Source: Syntrophorhabdus sp. (GTDB lineage Bacteria > Desulfobacterota > BSN033 > UBA1163). From it: 10,646 nt of DNA. Below are positions 1 through 8,698 of this stretch, piece after piece. The notes below the pieces were generated by a model, which was not told the origin of the DNA, did no database searches, and worked only from the letters and a program-made list of their open reading frames with translations. The position numbers and the translations under genes were made by a program. Where the stretch lies: contig DYHU01000120.1 in NCBI GenBank assembly GCA_020724025.1, forward strand, positions 1 through 10,646, written 5' to 3'. How positions within the stretch are numbered: the stretch's first letter is position 1; each line of letters starts with the position of its first letter.

Positions 1-178
1 AGGTAATACCGGGAGGAAGATGGGTCTCCTTCCCGACCATCTGGTAGCCACAACCTACCAGCAGGCCTATCCAAATGATAATAAATAGCCTGCTGAAAGT
101 TCGGAGTTCGGAGTTCGGAGTTCGGAGTATTTTAACGATTGGCTCAAGAATCAACAGTTGTGCATTTATATTCCGCAT
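1..178 (-). CDS. lptE: LPS-assembly lipoprotein LptE, N-terminal part (runs off the left edge)
   Basis: Translating the minus strand from an ATG at 176-178 gives 59 residues without a stop before the edge. After a long N-terminal stretch come a hydrophobic segment (about residues 31-42, LFIIIWIGLLVG) and a lipobox LVGC with the lipidated Cys at 43, followed by GYQMVGKETHLPPGI. A GCGY start to the mature protein and an LPPGI segment shortly after are typical of LptE, the outer-membrane lipoprotein that plugs the LptD barrel and helps insert LPS. It follows leuS by 22 nt, the same neighbourhood as in many Proteobacteria (leuS-lptE-holA), so co-transcription is likely. Odd points: the n-region before the hydrophobic core is about 30 residues long and part of it is encoded by the AGTTCGG array at 98-125; the ribosome binding site before this ATG is weak. 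The true start is therefore uncertain, though no better in-frame ATG lies closer to the core. Confidence 0.8.
   Translation of the reverse strand, partial: MRNINAQLLILEPIVKILRTPNSELRTFSRLFIIIWIGLLVGCGYQMVGKETHLPPGIT
98..125. repeat. Tandem heptamer array, 4 perfect copies of AGTTCGG
   Basis: Four identical, contiguous 7-bp units (AGTTCGG on the plus strand) followed by a partial fifth. On the minus strand it is read as part of the lptE N-terminal coding region. The same unit, with variants, recurs at 5626-5718 and 6686-6739. Confidence 0.9.
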
Positions 179-200
179 TTTGCATTCTACCTAATTATTT

Positions 201-2798
201 TTAACATACGATATTGATCAGTTTCCGGGGGACGAGGATGACTTTTTTGATCTCCTTCCCTTCGGTCAATTTTTGAATCCTCTCGCTCTTGAATGTCCAG
301 GCCTTGATCTCCTTTTCTCCGAAAGAGGCGGGCACGACGATACGGTCTCTCACCTTTCCGTTAATCTGGACGACGATCAGAATCTCATCCTCCAGGACCG
401 CCTCCGGATCGTAATCAGGCCAGGCCCTCTCCATGACAGACTCCTTATTCCCTAAAGCCTCCCAGAGTTCCTCGGCGAAATGGGGAACGAATGGCGAAAG
501 CGGGATGACGGTCGTTTCAATTGCCTCTCTCATCAACCTTCTGGAGATTTCATCATTTCGGTCCTTGATCTCCGAGGCATAGATCTCATTGACCAGCTCC
601 ATGATTACGCTGATGGCCGTGTTGAAATGAAACCGCTCGATATCCTCCGTCACCTTCCTGATCGTCTTATGGATTTTTTGACGAAAGAGTTTCGCATCAC
701 CCTCTAACGGAGTCCCGAAAGGAAGGCAGGCCACCTCCTGGAGCCGGGAATACTGTTCCCAAAAGAGTCTCCAGACCCGGTTAAGAAAACGGAAGGAGCC
801 CTCCACTCCCTGATCGCTCCAGTCCAGGTCTTTCTCGGGCGGAGCGGCAAAGAGGCAGAAGATCCTTGCCGTATCCGCACCATACTTTTCGACCAGATAC
901 TCGGGATCGACCACATTCCTCTTCGACTTCGACATCTTCTCAAGCCTTCCTACTGCGATCTGCCCTCCGCACTTGCGACAGCGAAAGGCCTCTCCCTCCC
1001 TTTCCGCCTCATCAGGGAAAAGGTAGCCATCCTTCGGACACTCGAGAACCTCTTTGCAGACCATTCCCTGAGTGAGGAGATTGGTGAAGGGTTCCTCAAC
1101 GCTCACCCACCCCATCTCCTTCAGGACACGGGTGAAGAAGCGGGAATAGAGGAGATGGAGAATGGCATGTTCAATGCCGCCGATGTATTGATCCACAGGC
1201 ATCCAGTAATCGACCCTCTTCTTATCAAGCGGCCCCTCATGATAGTCGGGGCAGGCAAACCGATCAAAATACCATGAGGATTCGACAAAGGTGTCCATGG
1301 TGTCCGTTTCCCTTCGGCCTGCTCCGTCACATTTAGGACATCTTGCCTCTACAAACTCTTTCGCGCTTACCAGAGGCGATTCCCCCATGCCGGTCACTTC
1401 GACATTGGAAGGAAGGATCACAGGGAGGTCTCTTTCCGGAACAGGAGCGGCCCCGCAACGGTCACAATAGATAATGGGAATAGGCGCTCCCCAGTAACGT
1501 TGTCTCGATATACCCCAGTCCCGCAACCGGTAACTGATCTTCTTCCCGCCCAATCCCTTCTCCTCGAGGTGCTTCGCAATCGCCTCCCTCGCCTTCAGGC
1601 TGCCCATTCCGTTAAACTTTCCTGAGTTGACCAGAAAACCTTCTCCCTCGTAGGCTTCCGTCATGGTTTCTCCATTCAGGGTTTGATCTTCCGGTTGAAT
1701 CACAACGATGAGGGGAAGCCCGTACTGCTTGGCGAATTCAAAGTCTCTCTGGTCATGGGTGGGAACAGCCATTACTGCGCCCGTCCCATATTCCATCAGG
1801 ACAAAATTGGCAACGAAGATGGGCATTCTGGCCTTTGTCATCGGATTGAGGCAATAAGCGCCCGTGAAGACGCCCTCCTTCTCCGTTGTGGGAGCAATCC
1901 TTTTCATCCGGTCCTGTCGTTTCATCTTCTCGATAAAATCCCTCACCTCTTTCTCCTGGGGGGTCCCCTTTGAAAGGGTCAGGGCAAGAGGATGTTCAGG
2001 AGCAAGGCTCATAAAGGTGGCGCCAAAGACCGTATCCTGCCGGGTGGTGAAGACCTTGATTGGCTCCTTCGAATTCTCCAGGGGAAAATGGATCTCTGCG
2101 CCGATCGATTTTCCGATCCAGTTCCTCTGCATGGTGAGGACGCGCTCCGGCCATCCGGGAAGTTTCTCGCACCATTCCAGGAGGTCCTCAGCATAGTCGG
2201 TGATCTTGAAAAACCACTGCTCCAGTTCCTTCTGGGTGACGCCCGGGTCATCGGCATGGCCCCGCCAGCAGGTCCCATCGCCCATCACCTGCTCATTGGC
2301 CAGAACGGTCTTGCAGATCTCACACCAGTTGACCGTAGACCGTTTCTTATAGGCCAGCCCCTTCTCATACATCTTCAGGAAGAAGAGCTGTTCCCATCGA
2401 TAATAAGAGGCATCGCAGGTGGCAAACTCCCGGTCCCAGTCATAACTGAAGCCCATTCGTTTCAACTGCCTCTTCATATACTCGATATTCTCATAGGTCC
2501 ATTTGGCAGGATGGACCCCATGTTCGATGGCCGCATTCTCTGCAGGCATGCCAAAGGCATCCCAGGCCATGGGATGAAGGACATTGAACCCCCTCATCTT
2601 CTTGTAACGGGCAACCACATCGCCGATGGAGTAATTGCGCACATGGCCCATGTGGATCTTGCCCGATGGATAGGGAAACATCTCAAGAAGATAATACTTC
2701 TTCTTATTTTCATCTTCCGTCACCTTAAAAAGCTTCTGATCCTCCCAGACCCTCTGCCACTTCTCTTCGATCTCTTTCGGGTGATAACGCTGATTCAT
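201..2798 (-). CDS. leuS: Leucine--tRNA ligase (LeuRS)
   Basis: Class I aminoacyl-tRNA synthetase of 865 residues that charges tRNA-Leu in the cytoplasm. Visible landmarks: HMGH (HIGH motif) at 49-52; a Cys/His cluster (C159, C162, C177, H181) in the first zinc-domain region; the CP1 editing domain with TTRQDT at 251-256 and HDQRD at 348-352; KMSKS at 621-625; a helical anticodon-binding domain after it; and a C-terminal domain ending [10 protein letters not shown], the usual bacterial LeuRS end. Length is normal. The open frame extends to 2846, but only via a TTG in a repeat-rich spacer. I chose the ATG at 2798 because GGGAGGG (2809-2815) sits 10 nt upstream and [15 protein letters not shown] matches the usual LeuRS start. 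A four-Cys segment (C581, C587, C607, C610) precedes KMSKS and looks like a small zinc ribbon. It lies between argG and lptE on the same strand. Confidence 0.97.
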   Translation of the reverse strand: MNQRYHPKEIEEKWQRVWEDQKLFKVTEDENKKKYYLLEMFPYPSGKIHMGHVRNYSIGDVVARYKKMRGFNVLHPMAWDAFGMPAENAAIEHGVHPAKWTYENIEYMKRQLKRMGFSYDWDREFATCDASYYRWEQLFFLKMYEKGLAYKKRSTVNWCEICKTVLANEQVMGDGTCWRGHADDPGVTQKELEQWFFKITDYAEDLLEWCEKLPGWPERVLTMQRNWIGKSIGAEIHFPLENSKEPIKVFTTRQDTVFGATFMSLAPEHPLALTLSKGTPQEKEVRDFIEKMKRQDRMKRIAPTTEKEGVFTGAYCLNPMTKARMPIFVANFVLMEYGTGAVMAVPTHDQRDFEFAKQYGLPLIVVIQPEDQTLNGETMTEAYEGEGFLVNSGKFNGMGSLKAREAIAKHLEEKGLGGKKISYRLRDWGISRQRYWGAPIPIIYCDRCGAAPVPERDLPVILPSNVEVTGMGESPLVSAKEFVEARCPKCDGAGRRETDTMDTFVESSWYFDRFACPDYHEGPLDKKRVDYWMPVDQYIGGIEHAILHLLYSRFFTRVLKEMGWVSVEEPFTNLLTQGMVCKEVLECPKDGYLFPDEAEREGEAFRCRKCGGQIAVGRLEKMSKSKRNVVDPEYLVEKYGADTARIFCLFAAPPEKDLDWSDQGVEGSFRFLNRVWRLFWEQYSRLQEVACLPFGTPLEGDAKLFRQKIHKTIRKVTEDIERFHFNTAISVIMELVNEIYASEIKDRNDEISRRLMREAIETTVIPLSPFVPHFAEELWEALGNKESVMERAWPDYDPEAVLEDEILIVVQINGKVRDRIVVPASFGEKEIKAWTFKSERIQKLTEGKEIKKVILVPRKLINIVC

Positions 2799-2837
2799 CC
2801 TAATAGATCCCTCCCAATACCGCATCAATTGTCGCTT

Positions 2838-2981
2838 AAATTCCAATCACCAAATAATAACCAATGAACCAATTTCCCCCCTCTCTCACCCTCCCCCCTT
2901 GGAGGGGGAGGGGCTGGGTGGGGGGCTGGTTATTGAAATTTGGAGCTTATTTGGTTATTGGAATTTGGAATTTGGTTATTC
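2838..2981. repeat. leuS-argG spacer: AT-rich heptamer arrays in opposite orientation around a G/C-rich hairpin
   Basis: The right half (about 2928-2981) can be read in 7-bp steps on the plus strand: TGGTTAT, TGAAATT, TGGAGCT, TATTTGG, TTATTGG, AATTTGG, AATTTGG, TTATTCA. The left half (about 2838-2877) reads the same way on the minus strand: GGTTCAT, TGGTTAT, TATTTGG, TGATTGG, AATTTAA. The two halves are thus inverted relative to each other and enclose the hairpin at 2889-2912. The left half reaches the weak TTG extension of leuS, and the right half ends 5 bp short of the argG stop codon. I see no promoter here that I would defend. Confidence 0.75.
2889..2912. repeat. G/C-rich palindromic repeat (perfect 9-bp stem)
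   Basis: CCCTCCCCC (2889-2897) pairs perfectly with GGGGGAGGG (2904-2912) around the 6-nt loop CTTGGA. C-rich and G-rich flanks extend it imperfectly to about 2876-2926. There is no T-run after it on either strand, so it is probably a dispersed palindromic repeat rather than an intrinsic terminator. It sits inside the inverted heptamer arrays of this spacer. Confidence 0.7.
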
Positions 2982-2986
2982 AGAAT

Positions 2987-4189
2987 TTACCCTCTCATCA
3001 TCCTCCGTATTCGAAGCCTTAAAGCGTTCAGTTTAATAAATCCCTCCGCATCTTTCTGATTATAGACGGTGTCCTTCTCAAAGGTCGCAAACGCATCATG
3101 GTAGAGAGACTTCTCTGATTTGCGGCCGATTACCGTGCAATTCCCTTTATAGAGTCTCAGGCGGACTGTCCCCGTCACATTCTTCTGCATCTCATCGAGA
3201 GCCTTTTTCAGAACATCCATCTCCGGTGAAAACCAGTAGCCATAGTAGATCAACTCCGAGATCTTCGGGATCAGGCTGTCCCGTAAATGCATCACTTCCC
3301 GGTCCATCGTCATCGATTCGACCGCCCGATGGGCAATGTATAGGATCGTCCCCCCGGGTGTCTCATAGACCCCTCTCGACTTCATCCCCACATAGCGATT
3401 CTCCACCATATCGACACGGCCAATTCCATTCTTGCCTCCCAACTCATTCAATCGGGCCAACAGGTTCGCAGGCGAAAGCTCCAGGCCATCGACCCGCTTT
3501 GGAATCCCGTCCTCAAAATCGATTTCGACGACGGTCGGGCGGTTCGGCGCCTTTTCAGGGGAGACGGAGAGGATAAACATATCCTCGGGCGGCTCTGACC
3601 AGGGATCTTCGAGAATCCCTCCCTCGAAACTGATGTGGAGAAGGTTCCGGTCGGAAGAATAGGGTTTCTCTTTTGTCACCGGGATGGGGATGCCATTCTC
3701 CCGCGCATAAGCCATCAACTCCTCACGCGATTGAAATTGCCACTGCCTCCAGGGGGAGATGACCCGGACATATGGATTGAGGGCATAGTAGGTCAGCTCA
3801 AATCGCACCTGATCATTCCCCTTCCCTGTGGATCCGTGAGCCACGGCATCTGCTCCCTCTATCTGGGCAATCTCGATCTGCCTCTTTGCGATCAGGGGTC
3901 TGGCAATCGAGGTGCCGAGGAGGTAAGTCCCCTCATAGACGGCATTGGCCTTCAGCGCTGTGAAGACAAAATCCCGCACAAACTCTTCCCGGAGGTCTTC
4001 AATATAGACCTTGCTGGCGCCCGTTGAGATCGCCTTCTCCTCCAGGTAGTCCAGCTCCTCCGCCTGTCCGATATCCGCGGTGAAGGCAATCACCTCACAT
4101 CCGAACTCATTCTTCAGCCACTTCAGAATGATAGAAGTATCCAGGCCGCCCGAATAAGCCAGAACCACCTTCTTAACCTCGCCCTTCAT
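2987..4189 (-). CDS. argG: Argininosuccinate synthase
   Basis: ATP-dependent ligase joining citrulline and aspartate to argininosuccinate, the penultimate step of arginine synthesis, in the cytoplasm. The 400-residue product is of normal family length. It shows the N-type ATP-pyrophosphatase P-loop SGGLDTS at 13-19 after VVLAY, and further on the substrate-binding block [14 protein letters not shown]. The frame remains open to a TTG at 4222, but that extension is encoded by the GTCATTG array. The ATG at 4189 has GGAGG (4196-4200) 6 nt upstream and gives [15 protein letters not shown], the standard start. It follows argD across a 221-bp spacer filled with repeats, and precedes leuS. argF, often found between argD and argG, is absent at this place, and argH does not follow. 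Confidence 0.97.
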   Translation of the reverse strand: MKGEVKKVVLAYSGGLDTSIILKWLKNEFGCEVIAFTADIGQAEELDYLEEKAISTGASKVYIEDLREEFVRDFVFTALKANAVYEGTYLLGTSIARPLIAKRQIEIAQIEGADAVAHGSTGKGNDQVRFELTYYALNPYVRVISPWRQWQFQSREELMAYARENGIPIPVTKEKPYSSDRNLLHISFEGGILEDPWSEPPEDMFILSVSPEKAPNRPTVVEIDFEDGIPKRVDGLELSPANLLARLNELGGKNGIGRVDMVENRYVGMKSRGVYETPGGTILYIAHRAVESMTMDREVMHLRDSLIPKISELIYYGYWFSPEMDVLKKALDEMQKNVTGTVRLRLYKGNCTVIGRKSEKSLYHDAFATFEKDTVYNQKDAEGFIKLNALRLRIRRMMRG

Positions 4190-4210
4190 TGGAGTCCTCC
4201 CCTTCACTTC

Positions 4211-4245
4211 GTCATTTGTCAATGGTCATTGGTCATTGGTCATTT
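4211..4245. repeat. Tandem heptamer array, 5 copies of GTCATTG-type unit
   Basis: Five contiguous 7-bp units: GTCATTT, GTCAATG, GTCATTG, GTCATTG, GTCATTT, then a drifting GATATTT. The array lies just upstream of the argG ribosome binding site, in the argD-argG spacer. The rest of this 221-bp spacer is a short AT-rich stretch (4246-4299) and the inverted-repeat element at 4301-4386; no gene is visible in it. Confidence 0.9.
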
Positions 4246-4300
4246 GATATTTTCTAGTGTGGTGAATCTAACACTTCTTTACATTGATTCTAAGGGTTGC

Positions 4301-4386
4301 CATTCCCGCCCCGTATCAAGTACGGGGTGAACTTCAGCGGGAATCCAGATTGAAAAGACTGGATTCCGGATCAAGTCCGGAATGAC
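4301..4386. repeat. Two-armed inverted-repeat (REP/BIME-like) element, copy 1
   Basis: Arm 1 runs from CATTCCCGC to GCGGGAATCCAG and contains the inner hairpin CCCCGTA-TCAAG-TACGGGG. A 10-nt spacer follows, then arm 2, CTGGATTCCGGA-TCAAG-TCCGGAATGAC. CCAG/CTGG and the outer CATTCC/GGAATG also pair, so the whole unit can fold as a cruciform. When translated, such elements give the familiar spurious peptides of the PAKAGIQ or PWIPAFAGMT type. A second copy lies in the opposite orientation at 9820-9920. Confidence 0.85.
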
Positions 4387-4410
4387 ATTATATGTAAAGC
4401 CTTTGCTGAA

Positions 4411-5607
4411 TCACTGCAATAGGCCTTTGAACACTTCTTCCAGCGCTTGGATCATCTGCTCCACCTCTTCTTCGGTCACGATCAATGGCGGCAGGAATCG
4501 GAGCACATTGTTCATCGTGCAGTTGATGAGAAACCCTTTCTTCATCATCTCCTTGACGATCCCTGCTCCTTCCATCTTCAATTCCAGACCGAGGATTAAC
4601 CCCCTTCCACGGACGTCCTGCACAAAGGAAAATTTCTTCTTCATCTCCTCGAGTCTCGAAAGGAAGTATTCCCCGACCCTCTGGCAATTCTCCAGCATTC
4701 CCTCGTCTAAGATCGCACTCAGGGCAGCCACACCTGCTGCCGTAGCCAAAAAATTTCCTCCAAAAGTGGAGGCGTGATCTCCCGGCTCAAAGCTTTTGGC
4801 AATTTCCTCTTTGATCAACAGGGCTCCGATCGGGACTCCTCCGGCCAATGATTTAGCAAGCGTGAGCATGTCCGGTCGGATATTCTCATGCTCATAGGCG
4901 AAGAGCTTTCCGGTCCTTCCCATTCCAACCTGAACTTCATCCAGGATGAGGAGGATCCCCTTTTCATCACAGATCTCCCTGAGCCCCTGAAGATACCCTT
5001 CCGATGGAATATTGACCCCTCCCTCGCCCTGGATCGGCTCCAGAAGCACGGCGCAGGTCTTCGAACCAATTGCCTCTCTCACCGCCCTGAGATCATTGAA
5101 GGGGACATATTTAAACCCGGGCATGAGAGGAGCATAGCCCTTGTGATACTTTGTCTGGCCGGTGGCCGTCAGGGTGGCGAGTGTCCTTCCATGAAAAGAA
5201 TGCTCCATGGTAATGATTTCGTATCGATCCTCTCCGGTTTTCTCTTTTTCATATTTTCTTGCAAGTTTGAGCGCTCCCTCATTGGCCTCCGCGCCGCTGT
5301 TGCAGAAGAAGACTTTGTCCGCAAAGGAGTGTTTGCAGAGGAGAGAAGCCAACTCGATCTGGGGTTCGATATAGTAGAGGTTTGAGACGTGGATCAGTTT
5401 TTCGGCCTGGGCCTGAATCGCCTGAACGACTTTCGGATGGCAGTGGCCCAGATTGCAGACCGCAAGCCCCGCAAAAAAATCGATATACTCTTTTCCCTCG
5501 AGGTCCCAAACCCGGGTCCCCTTCCCCCTGACCGGAAGAATGGGGAAACGATTATAGGTGTGGGCGATATACTTTTCCGATAACATCATCAACGTTTGAG
5601 AATCCAT
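4411..5607 (-). CDS. argD: Acetylornithine aminotransferase (class III, PLP-dependent)
   Basis: Converts N-acetylglutamate semialdehyde to N-acetylornithine with glutamate as amino donor. The 398-residue product has the class III fold-type I signature: SGAEANE at 104-110 (phosphate-binding region), FHGRTLATLTATG around 138-150, ILDEVQVGMGRTG with the PLP-contacting Asp at 223, and the Schiff-base Lys at 252 in LAKSLAGGVPIGA. Length is typical of ArgD. The start at 5607 is supported by GAGGAG 5 nt upstream on the minus strand. It lies between argB and argG, which fixes the pathway. Members of this family can also act on succinylated substrates in lysine or arginine metabolism, and the sequence alone does not exclude such extra activity. 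It is separated from argB by a 112-bp spacer of AGTTCGG-type repeats. Confidence 0.95.
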   Translation of the reverse strand: MDSQTLMMLSEKYIAHTYNRFPILPVRGKGTRVWDLEGKEYIDFFAGLAVCNLGHCHPKVVQAIQAQAEKLIHVSNLYYIEPQIELASLLCKHSFADKVFFCNSGAEANEGALKLARKYEKEKTGEDRYEIITMEHSFHGRTLATLTATGQTKYHKGYAPLMPGFKYVPFNDLRAVREAIGSKTCAVLLEPIQGEGGVNIPSEGYLQGLREICDEKGILLILDEVQVGMGRTGKLFAYEHENIRPDMLTLAKSLAGGVPIGALLIKEEIAKSFEPGDHASTFGGNFLATAAGVAALSAILDEGMLENCQRVGEYFLSRLEEMKKKFSFVQDVRGRGLILGLELKMEGAGIVKEMMKKGFLINCTMNNVLRFLPPLIVTEEEVEQMIQALEEVFKGLLQ

Positions 5608-5625
5608 GGGCGCTCCTCAATAATT

Positions 5626-5718
5626 AGTTCGGAGTAATGAGTTCGCCTGCCTACCGCAGGCAGGGAGTTCGGAGCATTTATTTCTTAATCTCCGAACTCC
5701 TAACTCCGAACTCCTAAC
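5626..5718. repeat. argB-argD spacer: inverted AGTTCGG heptamers with a nested 17-bp palindrome
   Basis: The left half carries AGTTCGGAG (5626-5634) and AGTTCG (5640-5645). It is interrupted by GCCTGC-CTACC-GCAGGC (5645-5661) and resumes as GGAGTTCGGAG (5664-5674). The right half has the opposite orientation: TCCGAAC, TCCTAAC, TCCGAAC, TCCTAAC in exact 7-bp steps (5691-5718), ending one base before the argB stop codon. GGAGTTCGGAG and CTCCGAACTCC (5690-5700) form a perfect 11-bp stem with a 15-nt loop. Confidence 0.85.
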
Positions 5719-5719
5719 T

Positions 5720-6667
<948 letters not shown>

Positions 6668-6685
6668 TTATATTTTAAGCTTTTT

Positions 6686-6739
6686 CTCCGAACTCCGTAG
6701 GGGCAATTCATGAATTGCCCCTACACTGAACTCCGAACT
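6686..6739. repeat. AGTTCGG-type heptamers split by a perfect 28-bp palindrome
   Basis: CTCCGAACTCC (6686-6696) is followed by a perfect 28-bp palindrome (6697-6724) whose half site is GTAGGGGCAATTCA, centred between 6710 and 6711. The heptamer sequence then resumes as ACTGAACTCCGAACT (6725-6739), in the same orientation as on the left side. The last two bases (6738-6739) lie in the hslU stop codon (6738-6740). The palindrome has no loop and no adjacent T-run, so it is not a standard intrinsic terminator. Confidence 0.9.
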
Positions 6740-8069
6740 ATAGAATGAATCGACTCAGATCCTCATCCTCCACGAAGTCCTTAAGTTTCTCTTTCACATA
6801 TCTGGCATCGATTAACATCTTCTTTCCGCTCATCTCGGGTGCGTCGAAGGAGATCTCATCCAACAACCTTTCCATGATGGTATAGAGGCGTCTGGCGCCG
6901 ATGTTCTCTGTTCTTTCATTGATGAGGGCGGCCATCTCCGAAATCTCCTCAATGGCATCCTTTCCGAAATCCAGCCCCACCGATTCTGTCTCCATCAGGG
7001 CGGTATACTGCTTGATTAGGGCGTTCTCCGGCTCGGTAAGAATCCGGATCAGATCCTCCTTCTTCAGCGAATCGAGTTCCACCCGAATCGGAAACCTTCC
7101 CTGAAGTTCGGGGATGAGGTCCGAGGGCTTTGAAACATGGAAGGCCCCGGCCGCGATAAAGAGGATGTGGTCGGTCTTTACCACTCCATATTTCGTCGTC
7201 ACGGTCGTCCCCTCCACAATAGGCAGAAGGTCTCTCTGAACCCCTTCTCTCGAGACATCCGGCCCATAAGTGGACTCTCTTCCGGCGATCTTGTCGATCT
7301 CATCGAGAAAGATGATGCCCGACTGCTCCACCCGGTCAATGGCCTGCTTGATCACCGCATCCATATCGATCAACTTCTGGGCCTCCTCCTGAGAGAGGAC
7401 CTGGAGGGCTTCCGGAACCTTCACCTTTCTCTGCTTCTTCTTTTTAGGAAAGATGCTCCCAAACATCTCTTTGATGTTGATATCCATCTCCTCCATCCCC
7501 GAAGCGGAAAAGATCTCCACCATGGGTAAATTCCGGTCCATCACCTCCACTTCCACATACTTCTCATTCAGCTTTTCCGTTCTCAGCAACTTCCGGAGTT
7601 TCTCCCGCGTCTCTCTCGAATCCTCACCCTCTTTCGGAACCCCTTTCCGGGATACCGGAAGGAGGAGGTCCAGCAGCCTCTCTTCAGCAATCTCCTCCGC
7701 CTTCTGCTTGACCTTTCGTGTTTCTTCAGCTTTGATCATGTTCACTGCCTGATCGGTCAGGTCCCGGACCATTGACTCCACGTCCCTGCCCACATAACCC
7801 ACCTCTGTAAATTTCGAGGCTTCAATCTTCAGAAAAGGAGCCTGGGCCAGCCTGGCCAACCTCCGGGCAATCTCCGTCTTTCCAACTCCTGTGGGGCCGA
7901 TCATAATGATGTTCTTGGGCGCAATCTCGTCCCGGAGGGGCTCGGGGATCTGCTGCCGTCTCCAACGATTCCTCAGCGCAATGGCGACAGAGCGTTTGGC
8001 ATCCTTCTGACCGATGATATACTTATCCAGCTCCGAGACGATTTCCCGTGGTGTAAAGGTCTTATTCAT
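6738..8069 (-). CDS. hslU: HslU, ATPase subunit of the HslVU protease
   Basis: AAA+ unfoldase that forms a hexameric ring on HslV, recognises and unfolds substrates and threads them into the peptidase chamber in the cytoplasm. The 443-residue product shows Walker A GPTGVGKT at 58-65, the pore loop GYVG at 91-94, an inserted I domain (about 110-240, charged and coiled-coil-like), Walker B IIFLDEID at 252-259, a sensor-1 region [10 protein letters not shown] around 301-310, and the sensor-2 segment [15 protein letters not shown] around 391-405. The C-terminus DLSRFIL is the conserved tail that docks into HslV pockets and activates it. The start at 8069 overlaps the hslV stop by 4 bp (ATGA), indicating translational coupling, with GAGGAG just upstream. 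All key motifs are intact. Confidence 0.98.
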   Translation of the reverse strand: MNKTFTPREIVSELDKYIIGQKDAKRSVAIALRNRWRRQQIPEPLRDEIAPKNIIMIGPTGVGKTEIARRLARLAQAPFLKIEASKFTEVGYVGRDVESMVRDLTDQAVNMIKAEETRKVKQKAEEIAEERLLDLLLPVSRKGVPKEGEDSRETREKLRKLLRTEKLNEKYVEVEVMDRNLPMVEIFSASGMEEMDINIKEMFGSIFPKKKKQRKVKVPEALQVLSQEEAQKLIDMDAVIKQAIDRVEQSGIIFLDEIDKIAGRESTYGPDVSREGVQRDLLPIVEGTTVTTKYGVVKTDHILFIAAGAFHVSKPSDLIPELQGRFPIRVELDSLKKEDLIRILTEPENALIKQYTALMETESVGLDFGKDAIEEISEMAALINERTENIGARRLYTIMERLLDEISFDAPEMSGKKMLIDARYVKEKLKDFVEDEDLSRFIL

Positions 8070-8599
8070 AACTCCTCAAAGATGATACGGTCATTGGTGT
8101 AGATGCAGATGGAGGCCGCAATCTTCATCGCTTCCTCTGCAATGGCTCTCGCATCTAAGTCCGAGAACTGGATCAGGGCTTTGGCTGCGGCATGGGCATA
8201 AGGGCCGCCGCTCCCGATGGCCGTCACCCCGTCGTCAGGTTCGATGACATCCCCATTGCCGGAGATGACCAGGGAATGCTCTTTGTCCGCAATGATGAGC
8301 AGGGCCTCGAGCCTCCTCAGTATCCGGTCCGTCCTCCAATCCTTGGCCAGTTCCACCGCCGCCCTGAGCAGGTTCCCGTTATACTGTTCCAGCTTCTCCT
8401 CGAATTTGGCAAAGAGGGTGAAGGCATCCGCTGTTGCGCCTGCAAATCCGGCGAGGACATTGTCCTGGTAGATCCTTCGAACCTTTCTCGCCGTGTGCTT
8501 CATCACGGTATGTTCAAGGGTGACCTGTCCATCTCCTGCCATAACCACCTTCCCTTTATGCCGGACACACAGGATCGTTGTTCCATGCATTTTGCTCAT
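8066..8599 (-). CDS. hslV: HslV, threonine peptidase subunit of the HslVU protease
   Basis: Proteasome-beta-like N-terminal nucleophile hydrolase forming the double-ring chamber of HslVU. From the ATG at 8599 the product has 177 residues, the usual size. The sequence begins [12 protein letters not shown]: a short propeptide is expected to be removed at Gly6-Thr7, exposing Thr7 as the catalytic nucleophile. D23 and K39 match the conserved active-site Asp17 and Lys33 of E. coli Hsl[24 protein letters not shown] and AIGSGGPYA are family blocks. An ATG at 8611 would add MENV, but GGAG at 8606-8609 lies exactly 6 nt before the ATG at 8599 and nothing comparable precedes 8611; the longer start also lies nearer the repeat array. 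It is followed by hslU with a 4-bp overlap. Confidence 0.96.
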   Translation of the reverse strand: MSKMHGTTILCVRHKGKVVMAGDGQVTLEHTVMKHTARKVRRIYQDNVLAGFAGATADAFTLFAKFEEKLEQYNGNLLRAAVELAKDWRTDRILRRLEALLIIADKEHSLVISGNGDVIEPDDGVTAIGSGGPYAHAAAKALIQFSDLDARAIAEEAMKIAASICIYTNDRIIFEEL

Positions 8600-8620
8600 C
8601 ACATTCTCCATAGCTCACCA

Positions 8621-8697
8621 TTCATGGTTCATCGTTCTTGGTTCATGGTTCATCGTTCATCGTCCATGGTTCATTGTTCATCGTCCCTCGTCCATCG
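8621..8697. repeat. Tandem heptamer array, 11 degenerate copies of TTCATCG/TTCATGG
   Basis: Eleven 7-bp units in strict register: TTCATGG, TTCATCG, TTCTTGG, TTCATGG, TTCATCG, TTCATCG, TCCATGG, TTCATTG, TTCATCG, TCCCTCG, TCCATCG. The array fills nearly the whole xerC-hslV spacer and ends one base before the xerC stop codon. Each unit departs from the consensus at few positions and none shifts the phase. Reading it in any frame gives spurious peptides such as MVHRSWF. Confidence 0.93.
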
Positions 8698-8698
8698 T

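Noticed and set aside
1992..2867. Long plus-strand open frame (291 codons) opposite leuS
   Set aside because: It lies wholly antisense to LeuRS, has no recognisable domain or ribosome binding site, and the leuS frame has all family motifs.
2889..2912. Hairpin as an argG terminator
   Set aside because: The stem is good, but no T-run follows on the minus strand and leuS downstream has no obvious promoter of its own.
4190..4410. A degraded argF in the argD-argG spacer
   Set aside because: The 221-bp spacer is accounted for by the heptamer array, an AT-rich stretch and the inverted repeat. I saw no ornithine carbamoyltransferase motif in it.
6697..6724. 28-bp palindrome as an hslU terminator
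   Set aside because: It lies just after the hslU stop, but it is a loop-free palindrome without a T-run on the minus strand and fits a dispersed repeat better.
8621..8697. Possible CRISPR array or iteron-type origin
   Set aside because: The 7-bp units are contiguous with no spacers and too short and variable for CRISPR. No rep gene or DnaA-box cluster is nearby.
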